Source of the DNA: Coprothermobacter sp.
GTDB taxonomy: Bacteria; Coprothermobacterota; Coprothermobacteria; Coprothermobacterales; Coprothermobacteraceae
Reading direction: 5' to 3'
Assembly: GCA_003476705.1 (NCBI GenBank)
Contig: DMVM01000035.1
Span: 1 to 15,191 of the forward strand
Length of the DNA: 15,191 nt
Both the position numbers and the translations under genes were made by a program. Of the stretch, positions 6,942-14,938 are shown in pieces; the stretch's first letter is position 1, and each line of letters begins with the position of its first letter. The notes under the pieces were generated by a model. It did not search any database and was not told where the DNA came from. It saw nothing but the letters and a program-made list of their open reading frames with translations.

Positions 6942-8154
6942 CTAAAACCGCCTCCTGAGAAACCATGCGCTGTTCACCGCTCACCATATCTCGTAATGTG
7001 ACAACATGGTTTCTTTGTTCTTCTTCACCCAGTATGAGTGCGTACCGAACTTCCACTTTATTAGCTAATTTTAACTGCTTTTGCAGTTTTCCTTGTCGTA
7101 AATCCATTATTACCCCAATGCCATGGTCTCTAAGTTTTTCCGCTAACTGGAAAGCAGGTTCAATCATGTCTTCACCAGTAGTGGCCAAAAAGTAAGTTTT
7201 CTTCGGTTCTGGGTCTACTATTGGCACTTCTTCTAAAGATGTAATCAATCTTTCTAAACCGATAGCAAACCCAATGCCTGGTACATCAGGCCCTCCATAA
7301 AAAGAAACCAAATGGTCATATCGTCCACCACCAACAACAGCCAAATTGAGTTCGCCTACATACCCCTCAAAAACAGTTCTTGTGTAGTAGTCAAAGCCTC
7401 TGGCTAGCTGAGGATCTTCAACGATGGGGACTCCAAACAACTTCGCTGCTCGTATAACTTGCACATAGTGATCCTTACACGTGGGGCAAAGATATTCTGA
7501 GATTCTTGGTGCCTCAGCCTTTACTTCAGCGTGCTCAGGTCTTTTGGAGTCGAACAGTTTTAAAGGGTTCTTTTTAAACCGCTCAATTTCTTCGTCTTCA
7601 GGTATTGCTGAAAGTACAAAATTTCTAAGTTGCTCCATGTAAATTGGTCTGCATTCATTACAGCCCAAACTGTTAACATGTATGGTTAATGGCAAATTGA
7701 GAAGACTGAATATCCTCTTCACAATAAGCAGTACTTCGATATCCATGTAAGGTTGGGATACGCCAAAGGCTTCTATACCAAATTGGTGAAACTGGCGGTA
7801 TCGCCCAGCTTGGGGCCTTTCTCTCCTAAACATGGGCCCCGTGTAAAAGAGTCTAAGTACGGGGATATCATAGAGGTGATGTTGAATTACCGCTCTAGCC
7901 ACAGGAGCCGTTCCTTCTGGCCTTAGGGACAAGACATCTCCATTTTTATCCTCAAACTCATACATTTCCTTGAGTGCCACATCGCTTTCGTCTCCCAAGC
8001 CTTTTCTAAAAAGCTCAGAGAATTCTAAAATGGGTGTTCTTATTTCACCATAGCCATAAAGAAAAGCAGCCTTAGACAGCAGAATCTCCAACCTTCGCCA
8101 TTTAAAGGTTTCGGGAGGCAAAATGTCTCTCATGCCCTTAGGATTTCGAACCAT
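6934..8154 (-). CDS. hisS: Histidine--tRNA ligase
   Basis: Class II synthetase charging tRNA-His, 406 aa from ATG 8154. Visible motifs are RNPKGMRDILP at 3-13, motif 2 region RPEGTAPVAR at 78-87 and FRRERPQAGRYRQFHQFGIE at 109-128, the histidine-binding RGFDYYTRTVFE at 252-263, GGGRYD at 275-280 and motif 3 GIGFAIGLER at 293-302. The C-terminal anticodon-binding domain follows from about 318. The insertion domain keeps two Cys pairs (C165/C168 and C223/C226), as in Firmicutes HisRS, but lacks the central Cys pair. The frame extends upstream to 8202, but AGGAGGTG lies seven to eight bases before ATG 8154 and the product then begins with the conserved sequence, so 8154 is chosen. The gene overlaps mfd by 25 nt. 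Confidence 0.97.
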   Translation of the reverse strand: MVRNPKGMRDILPPETFKWRRLEILLSKAAFLYGYGEIRTPILEFSELFRKGLGDESDVALKEMYEFEDKNGDVLSLRPEGTAPVARAVIQHHLYDIPVLRLFYTGPMFRRERPQAGRYRQFHQFGIEAFGVSQPYMDIEVLLIVKRIFSLLNLPLTIHVNSLGCNECRPIYMEQLRNFVLSAIPEDEEIERFKKNPLKLFDSKRPEHAEVKAEAPRISEYLCPTCKDHYVQVIRAAKLFGVPIVEDPQLARGFDYYTRTVFEGYVGELNLAVVGGGRYDHLVSFYGGPDVPGIGFAIGLERLITSLEEVPIVDPEPKKTYFLATTGEDMIEPAFQLAEKLRDHGIGVIMDLRQGKLQKQLKLANKVEVRYALILGEEEQRNHVVTLRDMVSGEQRMVSQEAVLGE

Positions 8155-10823
8155 TCTTTGGCACCTCCTAAACACTCTACCGCGGCAAAAATCGCATCCC
8201 ATGAAGAGACTGAACCAGTTTTAAAATCTTGAATCTCATTCTCCGTAACCAGCTGAAACCCTCTTGAATTGAATTTTATCATTGTGATACCTCTTTTATT
8301 GCCCAAAACCTTAAGCAAAGAATAAGCAAACAGGGCTTTACTCTCCTCAGGAATGTGCCCCACAATATCTTTGAACATCAAGAACAGGTGCATGAGCTCT
8401 CGTTCCGTATCAGCGTCTAGAATATCCTTAAGCAAATTACTTCTTTCTGGCTCAGGCATGATCCATTCGGGTATATTCATCTTAATTGGCCAAGACACAA
8501 TTTCAGTTTCTTCTTCCCTATACGTTTGCTCCAGCAGTGCATCCACAGCAAACACGTCTTCTTGTTTGACCAATCCATGCTGCCGTATGCCGAAGATCTC
8601 ACCAATACCACGGTAGCGGGTATCCAACTCTGCAAGAGCATAACTGTCAGAATAATTAAGCAATTTCACAGTAGAGTGTATGCGGCTTCGCGTAGCTGGG
8701 GAAGCCGTCGGCGGATAAAGAAACCAAGCATAACCCTTCACACTGTTTCTCCCCACTCTGCCTTTAAGTTGATACATCTGCGATACACCCAAATGGGTGG
8801 CGTCTTCTACAACAATTGTGTTAGCGATAGGCAAATCCACACCCGCTTCCATGATAGTGGTGGCAACAAGAATATCTATTTTGCCCTCTTGCAGCTTTTT
8901 GAATATGGACTTTATCCGTTTATCGGTCATCCGAGCATGGAGAACCTCTATTTCAGCGTCCAAGAACATGTGCTGAAGTTCCAAAGCTTTAAGGTCAATG
9001 CCTTCAATAGTCGGGTGAATGTAAATAGCTAATCCACCCCGATCTAGTTCATCAGATAGCACTTTCCTTACTAAATCGGGAGAGTATTCATCGGCAAAAA
9101 CAGTAACTTTTTGCCTACCATAAGGCAGCTCGTGTATTCGTATGAGCTTTACATACCCCCGACGTGCCAAGAAAAACGTTCGAGGTATGGGTGTGGCACT
9201 ACTGAAAATGACTTTGACCCACGGAAATTGTTCTTGAAACCAGTTTTTGTGTGTTACTCCAAACTTCTGTTCCTCGTCGAATATGACCAAAGCTAGCTTG
9301 TCGTCATACAGCTGTTTTTTTAAAAGGTTGTGCGTCCCCACCAATATGTCCCAAGGCAAAGCAGGATTGTCAGACAGTAGAAGACCGCAACTTTGTATGC
9401 GTTCACTATAGGCAGCCACGTATTGATCCACTAACACTCTAGTGGGAACCACTATGACAGCCTTATAGCCAGCAGAGGCCACAGCTACCGCCGCGCGCAT
9501 AAGCACTTCAGTCTTGCCTACGCCAGATTCTCCTATGATCAACGCTTCCTCAGGATGAGGCGTTGCTAACCAAACATGGAGTTCTTCAGTAGCCTGTTTT
9601 TGGTCAGAAGTTTCCTCAAACTGAAAAGACTGTGCAAATGCATTTTCAATTTCTTCATCAGGTTCTATGGTGAAGGATTGAATACTCCTCTTCTGCTTAA
9701 ACCTGCTCTCAAGGAAAGCTCTCATCTTCAAAGCTCGCTCCTGAAGAAATTTACTCTTTCTAATCCATCTATCTGGTCCCAGACTGTCAATGGACATGGT
9801 CGAAGGGACCCTAACTAACTTTTGACTACGCTCCAGAGGAACTAAAACATGGCCATCTTTGTATGAAATAGAAAAGTATGGTTTCCCTTCCACATACTCA
9901 ATACCATTGTAAACACCGACACCTCGGTCCACATGAAGCACTGGTTCTCCAACCTTCAACCCATGCCAAGACAACTCCAAGGATCTGCGATGCCCAACTT
10001 TCCATCCTAGCCCTTCCCGATCAATGTGTATATCGAAACCATCGAGGCTGAAGGGCATCCTAATCCTGCCATGAACCAGAAACCTTTTTTCCCTCGAAGA
10101 CAGACCTGCCGATACCGAATCAAACACAGGCCAACCAAGTTTACGCGAAAAAACCTCAGGAAATTGGGTAATCAGAACCATCTTGCCTTTGAAAGTAGTT
10201 AAGTCGTCGATGCTGAAACTGGGCACCGATATGAACTTGTCTATTTTAACTGGCGATACCTTTCTAACAGGGAACGTCAGTTCAACCTCAACTGCTCTAA
10301 GCTCCCTATAACTGCGTTCAGAATCGTATATGACAGCTTGGGTCATTCTATCAATAGGTCGCACCGGTATTTGTCTTGTCCAGAGCGTGGCATACTCAGT
10401 TCTTCTTATGGACATTTGTGTCTCTGAATCCACTATGCGAATGCTTTCAACTCGGTCTTCCTCGTCAAAATCCAATCTATAGAGCTCGTCAGAGTAAATG
10501 TCGAGTACAAAACCTCTCTTCGCCCACTGAAAGCTCTCATAGCAAAAGTCCGCCCTTGTATACCCTGTCAACTCGAGAAAACCCAGAACCACATCCATTG
10601 GAGTACCTCTAGTTACCAACAGGGGATCGCCTTCTGGTAACAGCGTTTCCTCCACCAGATCTCTGGCATCGTAAACCATGGCTCGAGAAACGCCGAACAG
10701 AGCAGAGTAGTAATCCAAGAAAGCTTGCTTCTCGCCTTCTGGCAAAATAATCGGGAAATTCTCTCCAAAGCTCTTTGCTTCAGCAGCGAAGTAAACCAGC
10801 GGATCTTGACTAATTATTTTCAT
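8130..10823 (-). CDS. mfd: Transcription-repair coupling factor Mfd, compact form
   Basis: DNA translocase that displaces RNA polymerase stalled at lesions and recruits UvrA. From ATG 10823 it is 897 aa, against about 1150 in E. coli and B. subtilis. A UvrB-like D2 segment is at about 86-138 (TGYTRADFCYES then YRLDF and ESIR). The RNA polymerase-interacting domain is at about 292-342 (GEPVLHVDRGVGVYNGIEY). The motor carries Walker A GESGVGKT at 431-438, DEEQ at 516-519, SSATPIPRT at 541-549 and QLKGRVGR at 685-692, with a TRG-like segment at 732-750. A D7-like tail follows. The deficit lies before the RNAP-interacting domain (about 290 residues instead of about 470) and in a shortened stretch between motor motifs Ia and Ic. 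The TTG at 10832 is an alternative start. It overlaps pth by 14 nt with no clear Shine-Dalgarno. Confidence 0.94.
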   Translation of the reverse strand: MKIISQDPLVYFAAEAKSFGENFPIILPEGEKQAFLDYYSALFGVSRAMVYDARDLVEETLLPEGDPLLVTRGTPMDVVLGFLELTGYTRADFCYESFQWAKRGFVLDIYSDELYRLDFDEEDRVESIRIVDSETQMSIRRTEYATLWTRQIPVRPIDRMTQAVIYDSERSYRELRAVEVELTFPVRKVSPVKIDKFISVPSFSIDDLTTFKGKMVLITQFPEVFSRKLGWPVFDSVSAGLSSREKRFLVHGRIRMPFSLDGFDIHIDREGLGWKVGHRRSLELSWHGLKVGEPVLHVDRGVGVYNGIEYVEGKPYFSISYKDGHVLVPLERSQKLVRVPSTMSIDSLGPDRWIRKSKFLQERALKMRAFLESRFKQKRSIQSFTIEPDEEIENAFAQSFQFEETSDQKQATEELHVWLATPHPEEALIIGESGVGKTEVLMRAAVAVASAGYKAVIVVPTRVLVDQYVAAYSERIQSCGLLLSDNPALPWDILVGTHNLLKKQLYDDKLALVIFDEEQKFGVTHKNWFQEQFPWVKVIFSSATPIPRTFFLARRGYVKLIRIHELPYGRQKVTVFADEYSPDLVRKVLSDELDRGGLAIYIHPTIEGIDLKALELQHMFLDAEIEVLHARMTDKRIKSIFKKLQEGKIDILVATTIMEAGVDLPIANTIVVEDATHLGVSQMYQLKGRVGRNSVKGYAWFLYPPTASPATRSRIHSTVKLLNYSDSYALAELDTRYRGIGEIFGIRQHGLVKQEDVFAVDALLEQTYREEETEIVSWPIKMNIPEWIMPEPERSNLLKDILDADTERELMHLFLMFKDIVGHIPEESKALFAYSLLKVLGNKRGITMIKFNSRGFQLVTENEIQDFKTGSVSSWDAIFAAVECLGGAKEWFEILRA
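8162..8169 (-). promoter_or_regulatory. Near-perfect Shine-Dalgarno for hisS inside mfd
   Basis: AGGAGGTG on the minus strand lies within the last codons of mfd, at ideal spacing from ATG 8154. It rules against the longer hisS frame beginning at 8202 and indicates that translation of hisS starts before mfd translation terminates at 8130. Confidence 0.8.
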
Positions 10824-11388
10824 TGGGATCAAAACTGTTTATATTCTGTTGAAAACGTGTGAAATTCCTTTCAGTGATTAGCAAACACAACTGGTCAGCT
10901 ATATAATCTGCTGCCCTGATAAGTGCTTCTTTCTCATTCTTCTGAGGTTCGTCCAATACATAGTTTATGACCTCTTTTTTTGAGAAGGGGCGACCGATGC
11001 CCACCTTTACACGCCAAAATGAATCAGTTCCCAAGGCATCAATAATGGATGATACCCCTTTGTGGCCAGCGCTTGATCCGCCAAAACGTACTCTGATTTT
11101 GCCTACTGTTAAATCAAGATCATCATGAATTACCACTAGATCCATTCTAGGTTCGTATAAACATTTGACAGCCTTACCGCTGTTGTTCATGTATGTTAGG
11201 GGATAAACGATGAAATCTACTTCTTTCTTTAATTCATGTTTCAGTTCATAAACTCGGCTATAACACAGTAAACGTAAATTAAGGCTGGTGAGCTTCATCC
11301 TAAGAAGATCTAAAACCCACCAGCCTATGTTGTGCCTAGTCTTCTCGTATTCTATTCCGGGATTTCCCAATCCAACAATTAGTAGCAT
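10810..11388 (-). CDS. pth: Peptidyl-tRNA hydrolase (Pth)
   Basis: Monomeric esterase that releases peptides from prematurely dropped peptidyl-tRNA and recycles tRNA; 192 aa, the normal length. It starts IVGLGNPGIEYEKTRHNIG (4-22), giving N9 and catalytic H19. It continues with TYMNNSG at 65-71 (N68), HDDLDL at 88-93 (D89) and GGSSAGHKGVSSI at 103-115. The position corresponding to E. coli Asn114 appears to be Lys110 (GHKG instead of GHNG); HRG/HKG variants occur in the family as far as I recall. ATG 11388 follows the rplY stop by 15 nt without a recognisable Shine-Dalgarno, so it probably relies on coupling. The rplY(ctc)-pth-mfd order matches Firmicutes ctc-spoVC-mfd. Confidence 0.96.
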   Translation of the reverse strand: MLLIVGLGNPGIEYEKTRHNIGWWVLDLLRMKLTSLNLRLLCYSRVYELKHELKKEVDFIVYPLTYMNNSGKAVKCLYEPRMDLVVIHDDLDLTVGKIRVRFGGSSAGHKGVSSIIDALGTDSFWRVKVGIGRPFSKKEVINYVLDEPQKNEKEALIRAADYIADQLCLLITERNFTRFQQNINSFDPNENN

Positions 11389-11403
11389 GAAACAGGTATA
11401 TTA

Positions 11404-12039
11404 TTACTCTTCCTCCTCTTCTTCTTTCTTGCCCTTAGATATGACTTCAGGTTCGCCTTCAACTGCCGCTTCTTCCTCGACCTCTTCTACTTCTTCTTCC
11501 ACTGGAACCGTTACTGCGACTACTACTTCTTCCAAATCTGCGAAGATTTTAGCCTCAGGTGGAAGCTCGAGTTCACCGATGTGTATGATATCTCCAATGT
11601 CCATATTCGAAACATTCACAGTGACCTGTTCAACTAACTTCTCAGTAGGTAACTCCACTTCTATTTCACGAGTCGGGAATTCCAATATGCCGCCTTTCTT
11701 GATACCCACTGGTTCACCTGTCAGTACTATGGGTATAGACACAGTCACAGTGCTTCCAGCACTCAATGCCTGGAAATCGAAGTGGATCACTTCCTGTGAA
11801 ATGGGATCCACTTGTTCTTCTTTAACGATGACCCTGACAATCTTTCCATCTACATCAAGTTCCAATGAACGTCCTAACGTTATGCGTTCCCTTATAACCT
11901 GGCTCCGCTCCAATAACAAGGGCGTAGCTTCCATATCCTGCCCGTACAAAACGGCTGGTACGTAACCATTCTTTCTAACCTTCTTGACCCTTCTCGTTCC
12001 AGTTTGCGTTTCTGTACGCTTAATAACTTTTACAGCCAC
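11404..12039 (-). CDS. rplY: 50S ribosomal protein bL25, CTC/TL5 form
   Basis: Ribosomal protein binding 5S rRNA, in the long two-domain general-stress form (CTC of B. subtilis, TL5 of Thermus). From GTG 12039 it has 211 residues. The N-terminal L25 beta-barrel is at about 1-90 (GTRRVKKVRKNGYVPAVLYG at 14-33, HFDF at 86-89). The C-terminal TL5 domain is at about 95-178 (VSIPIVLTGEPVGIKKGG, NVSNMDIGD, IHIGELELP). A low-complexity acidic tail with short EEVEE-type repeats occupies 181-211 and ends in seven Glu residues before tandem TAA stops. A GTG at 12048 is in frame but abuts AAGGAG (12048-12053) with no spacing. GTG 12039 lies at normal distance, so it is preferred. The gene starts 23 nt after the prs stop. 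Confidence 0.95.
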   Translation of the reverse strand: MAVKVIKRTETQTGTRRVKKVRKNGYVPAVLYGQDMEATPLLLERSQVIRERITLGRSLELDVDGKIVRVIVKEEQVDPISQEVIHFDFQALSAGSTVTVSIPIVLTGEPVGIKKGGILEFPTREIEVELPTEKLVEQVTVNVSNMDIGDIIHIGELELPPEAKIFADLEEVVVAVTVPVEEEVEEVEEEAAVEGEPEVISKGKKEEEEEE

Positions 12040-12047
12040 TTTAACCA

Positions 12048-12053
12048 CTCCTT
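12048..12053 (-). promoter_or_regulatory. Shine-Dalgarno deciding the rplY start
   Basis: AAGGAG on the minus strand overlaps the in-frame GTG at 12048 and is eight bases before GTG 12039. This spacing favours the shorter 211-residue bL25. Confidence 0.6.
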
Positions 12054-12062
12054 TTATCTAAG

Positions 12063-13013
12063 TTAATCAAATAATGCTGATATGCTTTGATTTGTTCTTA
12101 TACGTTTTATAGCCTCAGCGATTAGCCGCGCCACACTGACCACTTGCACTTTTTCGCTCGAGTATTCACTTCGAACAGTGTCCGTAACCACAACACGCTC
12201 AATCACTGATTTTTCAATGGCATCAACTGCTCCTTCACTGAACAAGCCATGAGTAGCGAAAGCCCAAATGCTACGGGCCCCTCTATCCTTAAAGACTTGA
12301 GCAGCCTTTATCAAAGAACCGCCGGTATCAATTATATCATCAACAATGAGCACGTCCTTGTCCACAACATCGCCTATGACATGGACAATTTCTGCCACAT
12401 TTGCTGCCGTTCTTCTCTTGTCACAAATGACCAAAGGCCTGTTATCAAGACGGTACGCCAACCCATTAGCTCTTACTACTCCACCTACATCAGGTGAGGC
12501 AATTACAACATCTTGCAACAAAGGTTTTTCCCTTCTCACGTAATCAGCAAAAAGCGGCATGGCAGTAAGGTTATCCACGGGCACTTTGAAGAAACCTTGT
12601 ATCTGAGGAACGTGCAAATCTACAGCCACCACTCTGTCAGCTCCGGCAGCCTCTATGAGCTCAGCAACTAGTCTTGCCGAAATTGGTTCCCTGGGTTTGC
12701 TCTTCCTATCCTGCCGTGCATAGCCGTAGTAAGGCATGATTACAGTGATTTCTGCAACAGAGGCTCTCCGGAGAGCGTCCAACATTATTAATAGTTGCAT
12801 TAAGTTCTCGTTCACAGGCGGAGACGTGGGCTGTATGAGAAAGACCTCGTATCCCCTGACCGATTCTTTAATCCTTATACCAGTCTCACCATCTTTAAAA
12901 TGGTAAATTTCTACCGGTAACAGATCCATTCCAAGCTCGCTTACAATCTTTTCTGCCAAAGGTCTATTGGCAGTACCCGAAATGACCGCCATCGGTCTGC
13001 CATCAACGCCCAT
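12063..13013 (-). CDS. prs: Ribose-phosphate pyrophosphokinase (PRPP synthase, class I)
   Basis: Makes PRPP from ribose 5-phosphate and ATP for purine, pyrimidine, His, Trp and NAD synthesis; 316 aa, the usual length. It shows HFKDGETGIRI at 38-48, the catalytic flexible loop region YYGYARQDRKSKPREPISA at 95-113, VDLHVPQIQGFF at 131-142, CDKRRTAANVAE at 197-208 and the PRPP-binding loop IVDDIIDTGGS at 223-233. ATG 13013 shares one base with the glmU stop (TAATG), with AAGGAG about 11 bases upstream. The glmU-prs-ctc order is the classic Firmicutes one. A second ATG at residue 8 (MAVISG) could be an alternative start. Confidence 0.97.
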   Translation of the reverse strand: MGVDGRPMAVISGTANRPLAEKIVSELGMDLLPVEIYHFKDGETGIRIKESVRGYEVFLIQPTSPPVNENLMQLLIMLDALRRASVAEITVIMPYYGYARQDRKSKPREPISARLVAELIEAAGADRVVAVDLHVPQIQGFFKVPVDNLTAMPLFADYVRREKPLLQDVVIASPDVGGVVRANGLAYRLDNRPLVICDKRRTAANVAEIVHVIGDVVDKDVLIVDDIIDTGGSLIKAAQVFKDRGARSIWAFATHGLFSEGAVDAIEKSVIERVVVTDTVRSEYSSEKVQVVSVARLIAEAIKRIRTNQSISALFD

Positions 13014-14362
13014 TACTGGTTCATCTCCTTTTTCTTCCTGTACTTAAGCACCCAACCTTCTTTATTAACCTGCATGGCTCTACCTATGCCTAAGGCGTAT
13101 TTCGGCACCTTCTCACTGATAACCGAACCTGCAGCAGTAAACGAATCGTCCTCAAGTTCAACAGGCGCTACTAAAATTGTGTCCGAACCGATAAAAACCC
13201 TGTTTCCGATTATCGTTGGGTTTTTATTGTAACCATCATAATTGCAGGTTATCGTACCAGCTCCAATGTTGGTGTCCTCCCCGACTTCTGCATCGCCAAC
13301 GTATGAAAGATGGTTGATTTTTGTCCTACTACCCACAACACTTTTCTTGATTTCCACAAAGTTACCGATTCTCGCGCTCGACTTTAAGTAAGTTCCCGGT
13401 CTAATACGAGCGAATGGTCCAACAACGACTGAGTCTTCTAAAGTTGCTTCTTCTAACACGGAAAATTTTATTTCACATTTGCTCCCAATCACACAGTCTC
13501 TTATTTCCACATTCGGGCCTATTACACAATCTTCGCCAATTTCAGTCGAACCAAGTAGTGTGGTATTCGGAAGAATAATTGTATCTCTCCCCACTTTTAC
13601 GTTTTCACCCACATAGGTGCTCTCAGGGTCCACAATAGTGGCCTCCTGCATGACTCTTTCCAGAAGTCTTTGCCTATAAACCCGCGACACTCTTGCCAAA
13701 TCCTGTCTAGTATTGATACCCAAGAACTGCGACCAATCTTCAAACAAAAGCACATGTACTCCTTTATCCTCAGCTAACAAATTAAACAAATCCGTGATGT
13801 AATACTCGTTCTTTGCATTGGACTTGCCAAGAAGTGGAAAACCATTCACTATGTCCTCTTTTCTTGCCTTATAGACCCCTGTATTGACAAAAGGTATTTC
13901 TTTTTCGCGGAGGCCTCGCAAATCCGATACTTCTACTATTTGACGCAAAAGACCGTCTACAAATCGAACTCTTCCAAAATCGCTTTCAAAGGGGAACCGA
14001 GTAACTGCCATCAATCTTGAATAAGAGGATTCCACCATTGTCGAAAATGTTTCCTTTCTAACAAGGGGGATGTCTGCGTTGACAATGATGACGTTGTCAT
14101 TCTTAGCAACGGAGGCTCCCAAAAATGCAGCATGCGCCGTTCCTAAAGGCTCATCCTGGATCACCACATTTGCCCGATCAGGTAGTAACTCGGCAATTTG
14201 AGGAGAAGTTACCATTATAACCTCTTCGATACCCTCTACTGTTTGCAGCGTGTGCCAAAGGTGATAGATAATGGGTTTTTCTCCTAGTATATGCATTATC
14301 TTGGGCACCTTGGAATTAAACCTTTTTCCAACTCCACCCCCTAGTACAATAGCACTATGCAC
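13013..14362 (-). CDS. glmU: Bifunctional GlmU (GlcNAc-1-P uridylyltransferase / GlcN-1-P acetyltransferase)
   Basis: Two-step enzyme producing UDP-GlcNAc for peptidoglycan; 449 aa, the usual length. The N-terminal pyrophosphorylase domain (about 1-220) has the nucleotide loop AIVLGGGVGKRF at 4-15, VPK at 19-21, QDEPLGTAHA at 69-78, NADIPL at 95-100 (metal Asp97), NTG at 160-162 and GINTR at 215-219 (N217). The left-handed beta-helix of hexapeptide repeats covers about 245-430. It carries acetyltransferase residues R321 (RIRPGTYL), K339, H351 (INHLSYVGD) and CNYDG at 373-377, so both activities look intact. The loop reads GGGVGKR where AAGKGTR is usual. The start is GTG 14362 with AAAGGAG nine bases upstream, six bases after the dcd stop. 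Confidence 0.96.
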   Translation of the reverse strand: MHSAIVLGGGVGKRFNSKVPKIMHILGEKPIIYHLWHTLQTVEGIEEVIMVTSPQIAELLPDRANVVIQDEPLGTAHAAFLGASVAKNDNVIIVNADIPLVRKETFSTMVESSYSRLMAVTRFPFESDFGRVRFVDGLLRQIVEVSDLRGLREKEIPFVNTGVYKARKEDIVNGFPLLGKSNAKNEYYITDLFNLLAEDKGVHVLLFEDWSQFLGINTRQDLARVSRVYRQRLLERVMQEATIVDPESTYVGENVKVGRDTIILPNTTLLGSTEIGEDCVIGPNVEIRDCVIGSKCEIKFSVLEEATLEDSVVVGPFARIRPGTYLKSSARIGNFVEIKKSVVGSRTKINHLSYVGDAEVGEDTNIGAGTITCNYDGYNKNPTIIGNRVFIGSDTILVAPVELEDDSFTAAGSVISEKVPKYALGIGRAMQVNKEGWVLKYRKKKEMNQ

Positions 14363-14368
14363 TACACA

Positions 14369-14929
14369 TCACTCCTTTAAGAAATCCAAGAAAATTCTTG
14401 TTCCTTCTGGACCTTCTTGTCCTTGATACTTCCCTTTGAGCCCGTATGGGGTCACACAGTTCTCAAAAAGCAACTCGAAACTTACTTGGCATATTCTCAT
14501 TCCTGGATAAAGAGCTACTGGTATGTTATTGACATTTGATATTTCTAATGTAATCTGACCACAAAACCCTGGGTCAACATAACCAGCAGTGGCGTGTATA
14601 AGAATGCCCATACGTCCCAAGGAAGATCTACCTTCGACCCGAGCCACGAGAAAGTTGGGTAACATGAGGCGCTCTGTAGTTGTTCCTAGCAAAAAAACGC
14701 CAGGTTGAAGGATTAATTGGTCACCCTTTTCTATGTGGATTTCCCTATATTTAATTGTTTCTTTTCTTTTTGGGTCTAAGAACGGTACGTTAATATTGTC
14801 AATGGCAAGAAATGTACTTCCCAGTGTTAAATCCACCGACGAAGGCTGTATTTGTGTTTCGCTCAAAGGCTCTATTACCAATGCCCTGTAAGATATAAGC
14901 TCCTTGATTAGACCATCACATAGAATCAT
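14369..14929 (-). CDS. dcd: dCTP deaminase, possibly bifunctional dCTP deaminase/dUTPase
   Basis: Trimeric dUTPase-fold enzyme supplying dUMP/dUTP for thymidylate synthesis; 186 aa. Conserved stretches are QPSSVDLTLG at 28-37, EGRSSLGRMGILIHATAGYV at 99-118, DPGFCGQITLEISN at 119-132 (catalytic Glu129), YPGMRICQVSFE at 141-152 and KYQGQEGP at 167-174. The TAGxxDPGFxGxITLExSN form and the KYQGQ-GP tail resemble the bifunctional M. tuberculosis DCD-DUT more than E. coli Dcd (which has TAHRIDPGW), so direct dUMP formation is plausible by inference. ATG 14929 is closely preceded by AAGG, a poor ribosome-binding site. It lies 20 nt after the hairpin-terminator stem downstream of the ferredoxin gene, and no separate promoter fits between them. 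Confidence 0.93.
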   Translation of the reverse strand: MILCDGLIKELISYRALVIEPLSETQIQPSSVDLTLGSTFLAIDNINVPFLDPKRKETIKYREIHIEKGDQLILQPGVFLLGTTTERLMLPNFLVARVEGRSSLGRMGILIHATAGYVDPGFCGQITLEISNVNNIPVALYPGMRICQVSFELLFENCVTPYGLKGKYQGQEGPEGTRIFLDFLKE

Positions 14930-14938
14930 CCTTATTTT

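Noticed and set aside
8155..8202. Upstream in-frame extension of hisS with a CDFC motif
   Set aside because: The strong Shine-Dalgarno AGGAGGTG precedes ATG 8154, and the extension is simply mfd coding sequence read in another frame.
8526..9032. 168-codon plus-strand frame within mfd
   Set aside because: It lies wholly opposite the conserved Mfd motor motifs and has no recognisable domain.
11288..11965. 225-codon plus-strand open frame opposite rplY, rich in Ser/Thr
   Set aside because: It is the antisense of the Glu-rich, GAA/GAG-biased rplY tail and coding region; the Ser runs are reverse complements of Glu codons, and there is no ribosome-binding signal or recognisable domain.
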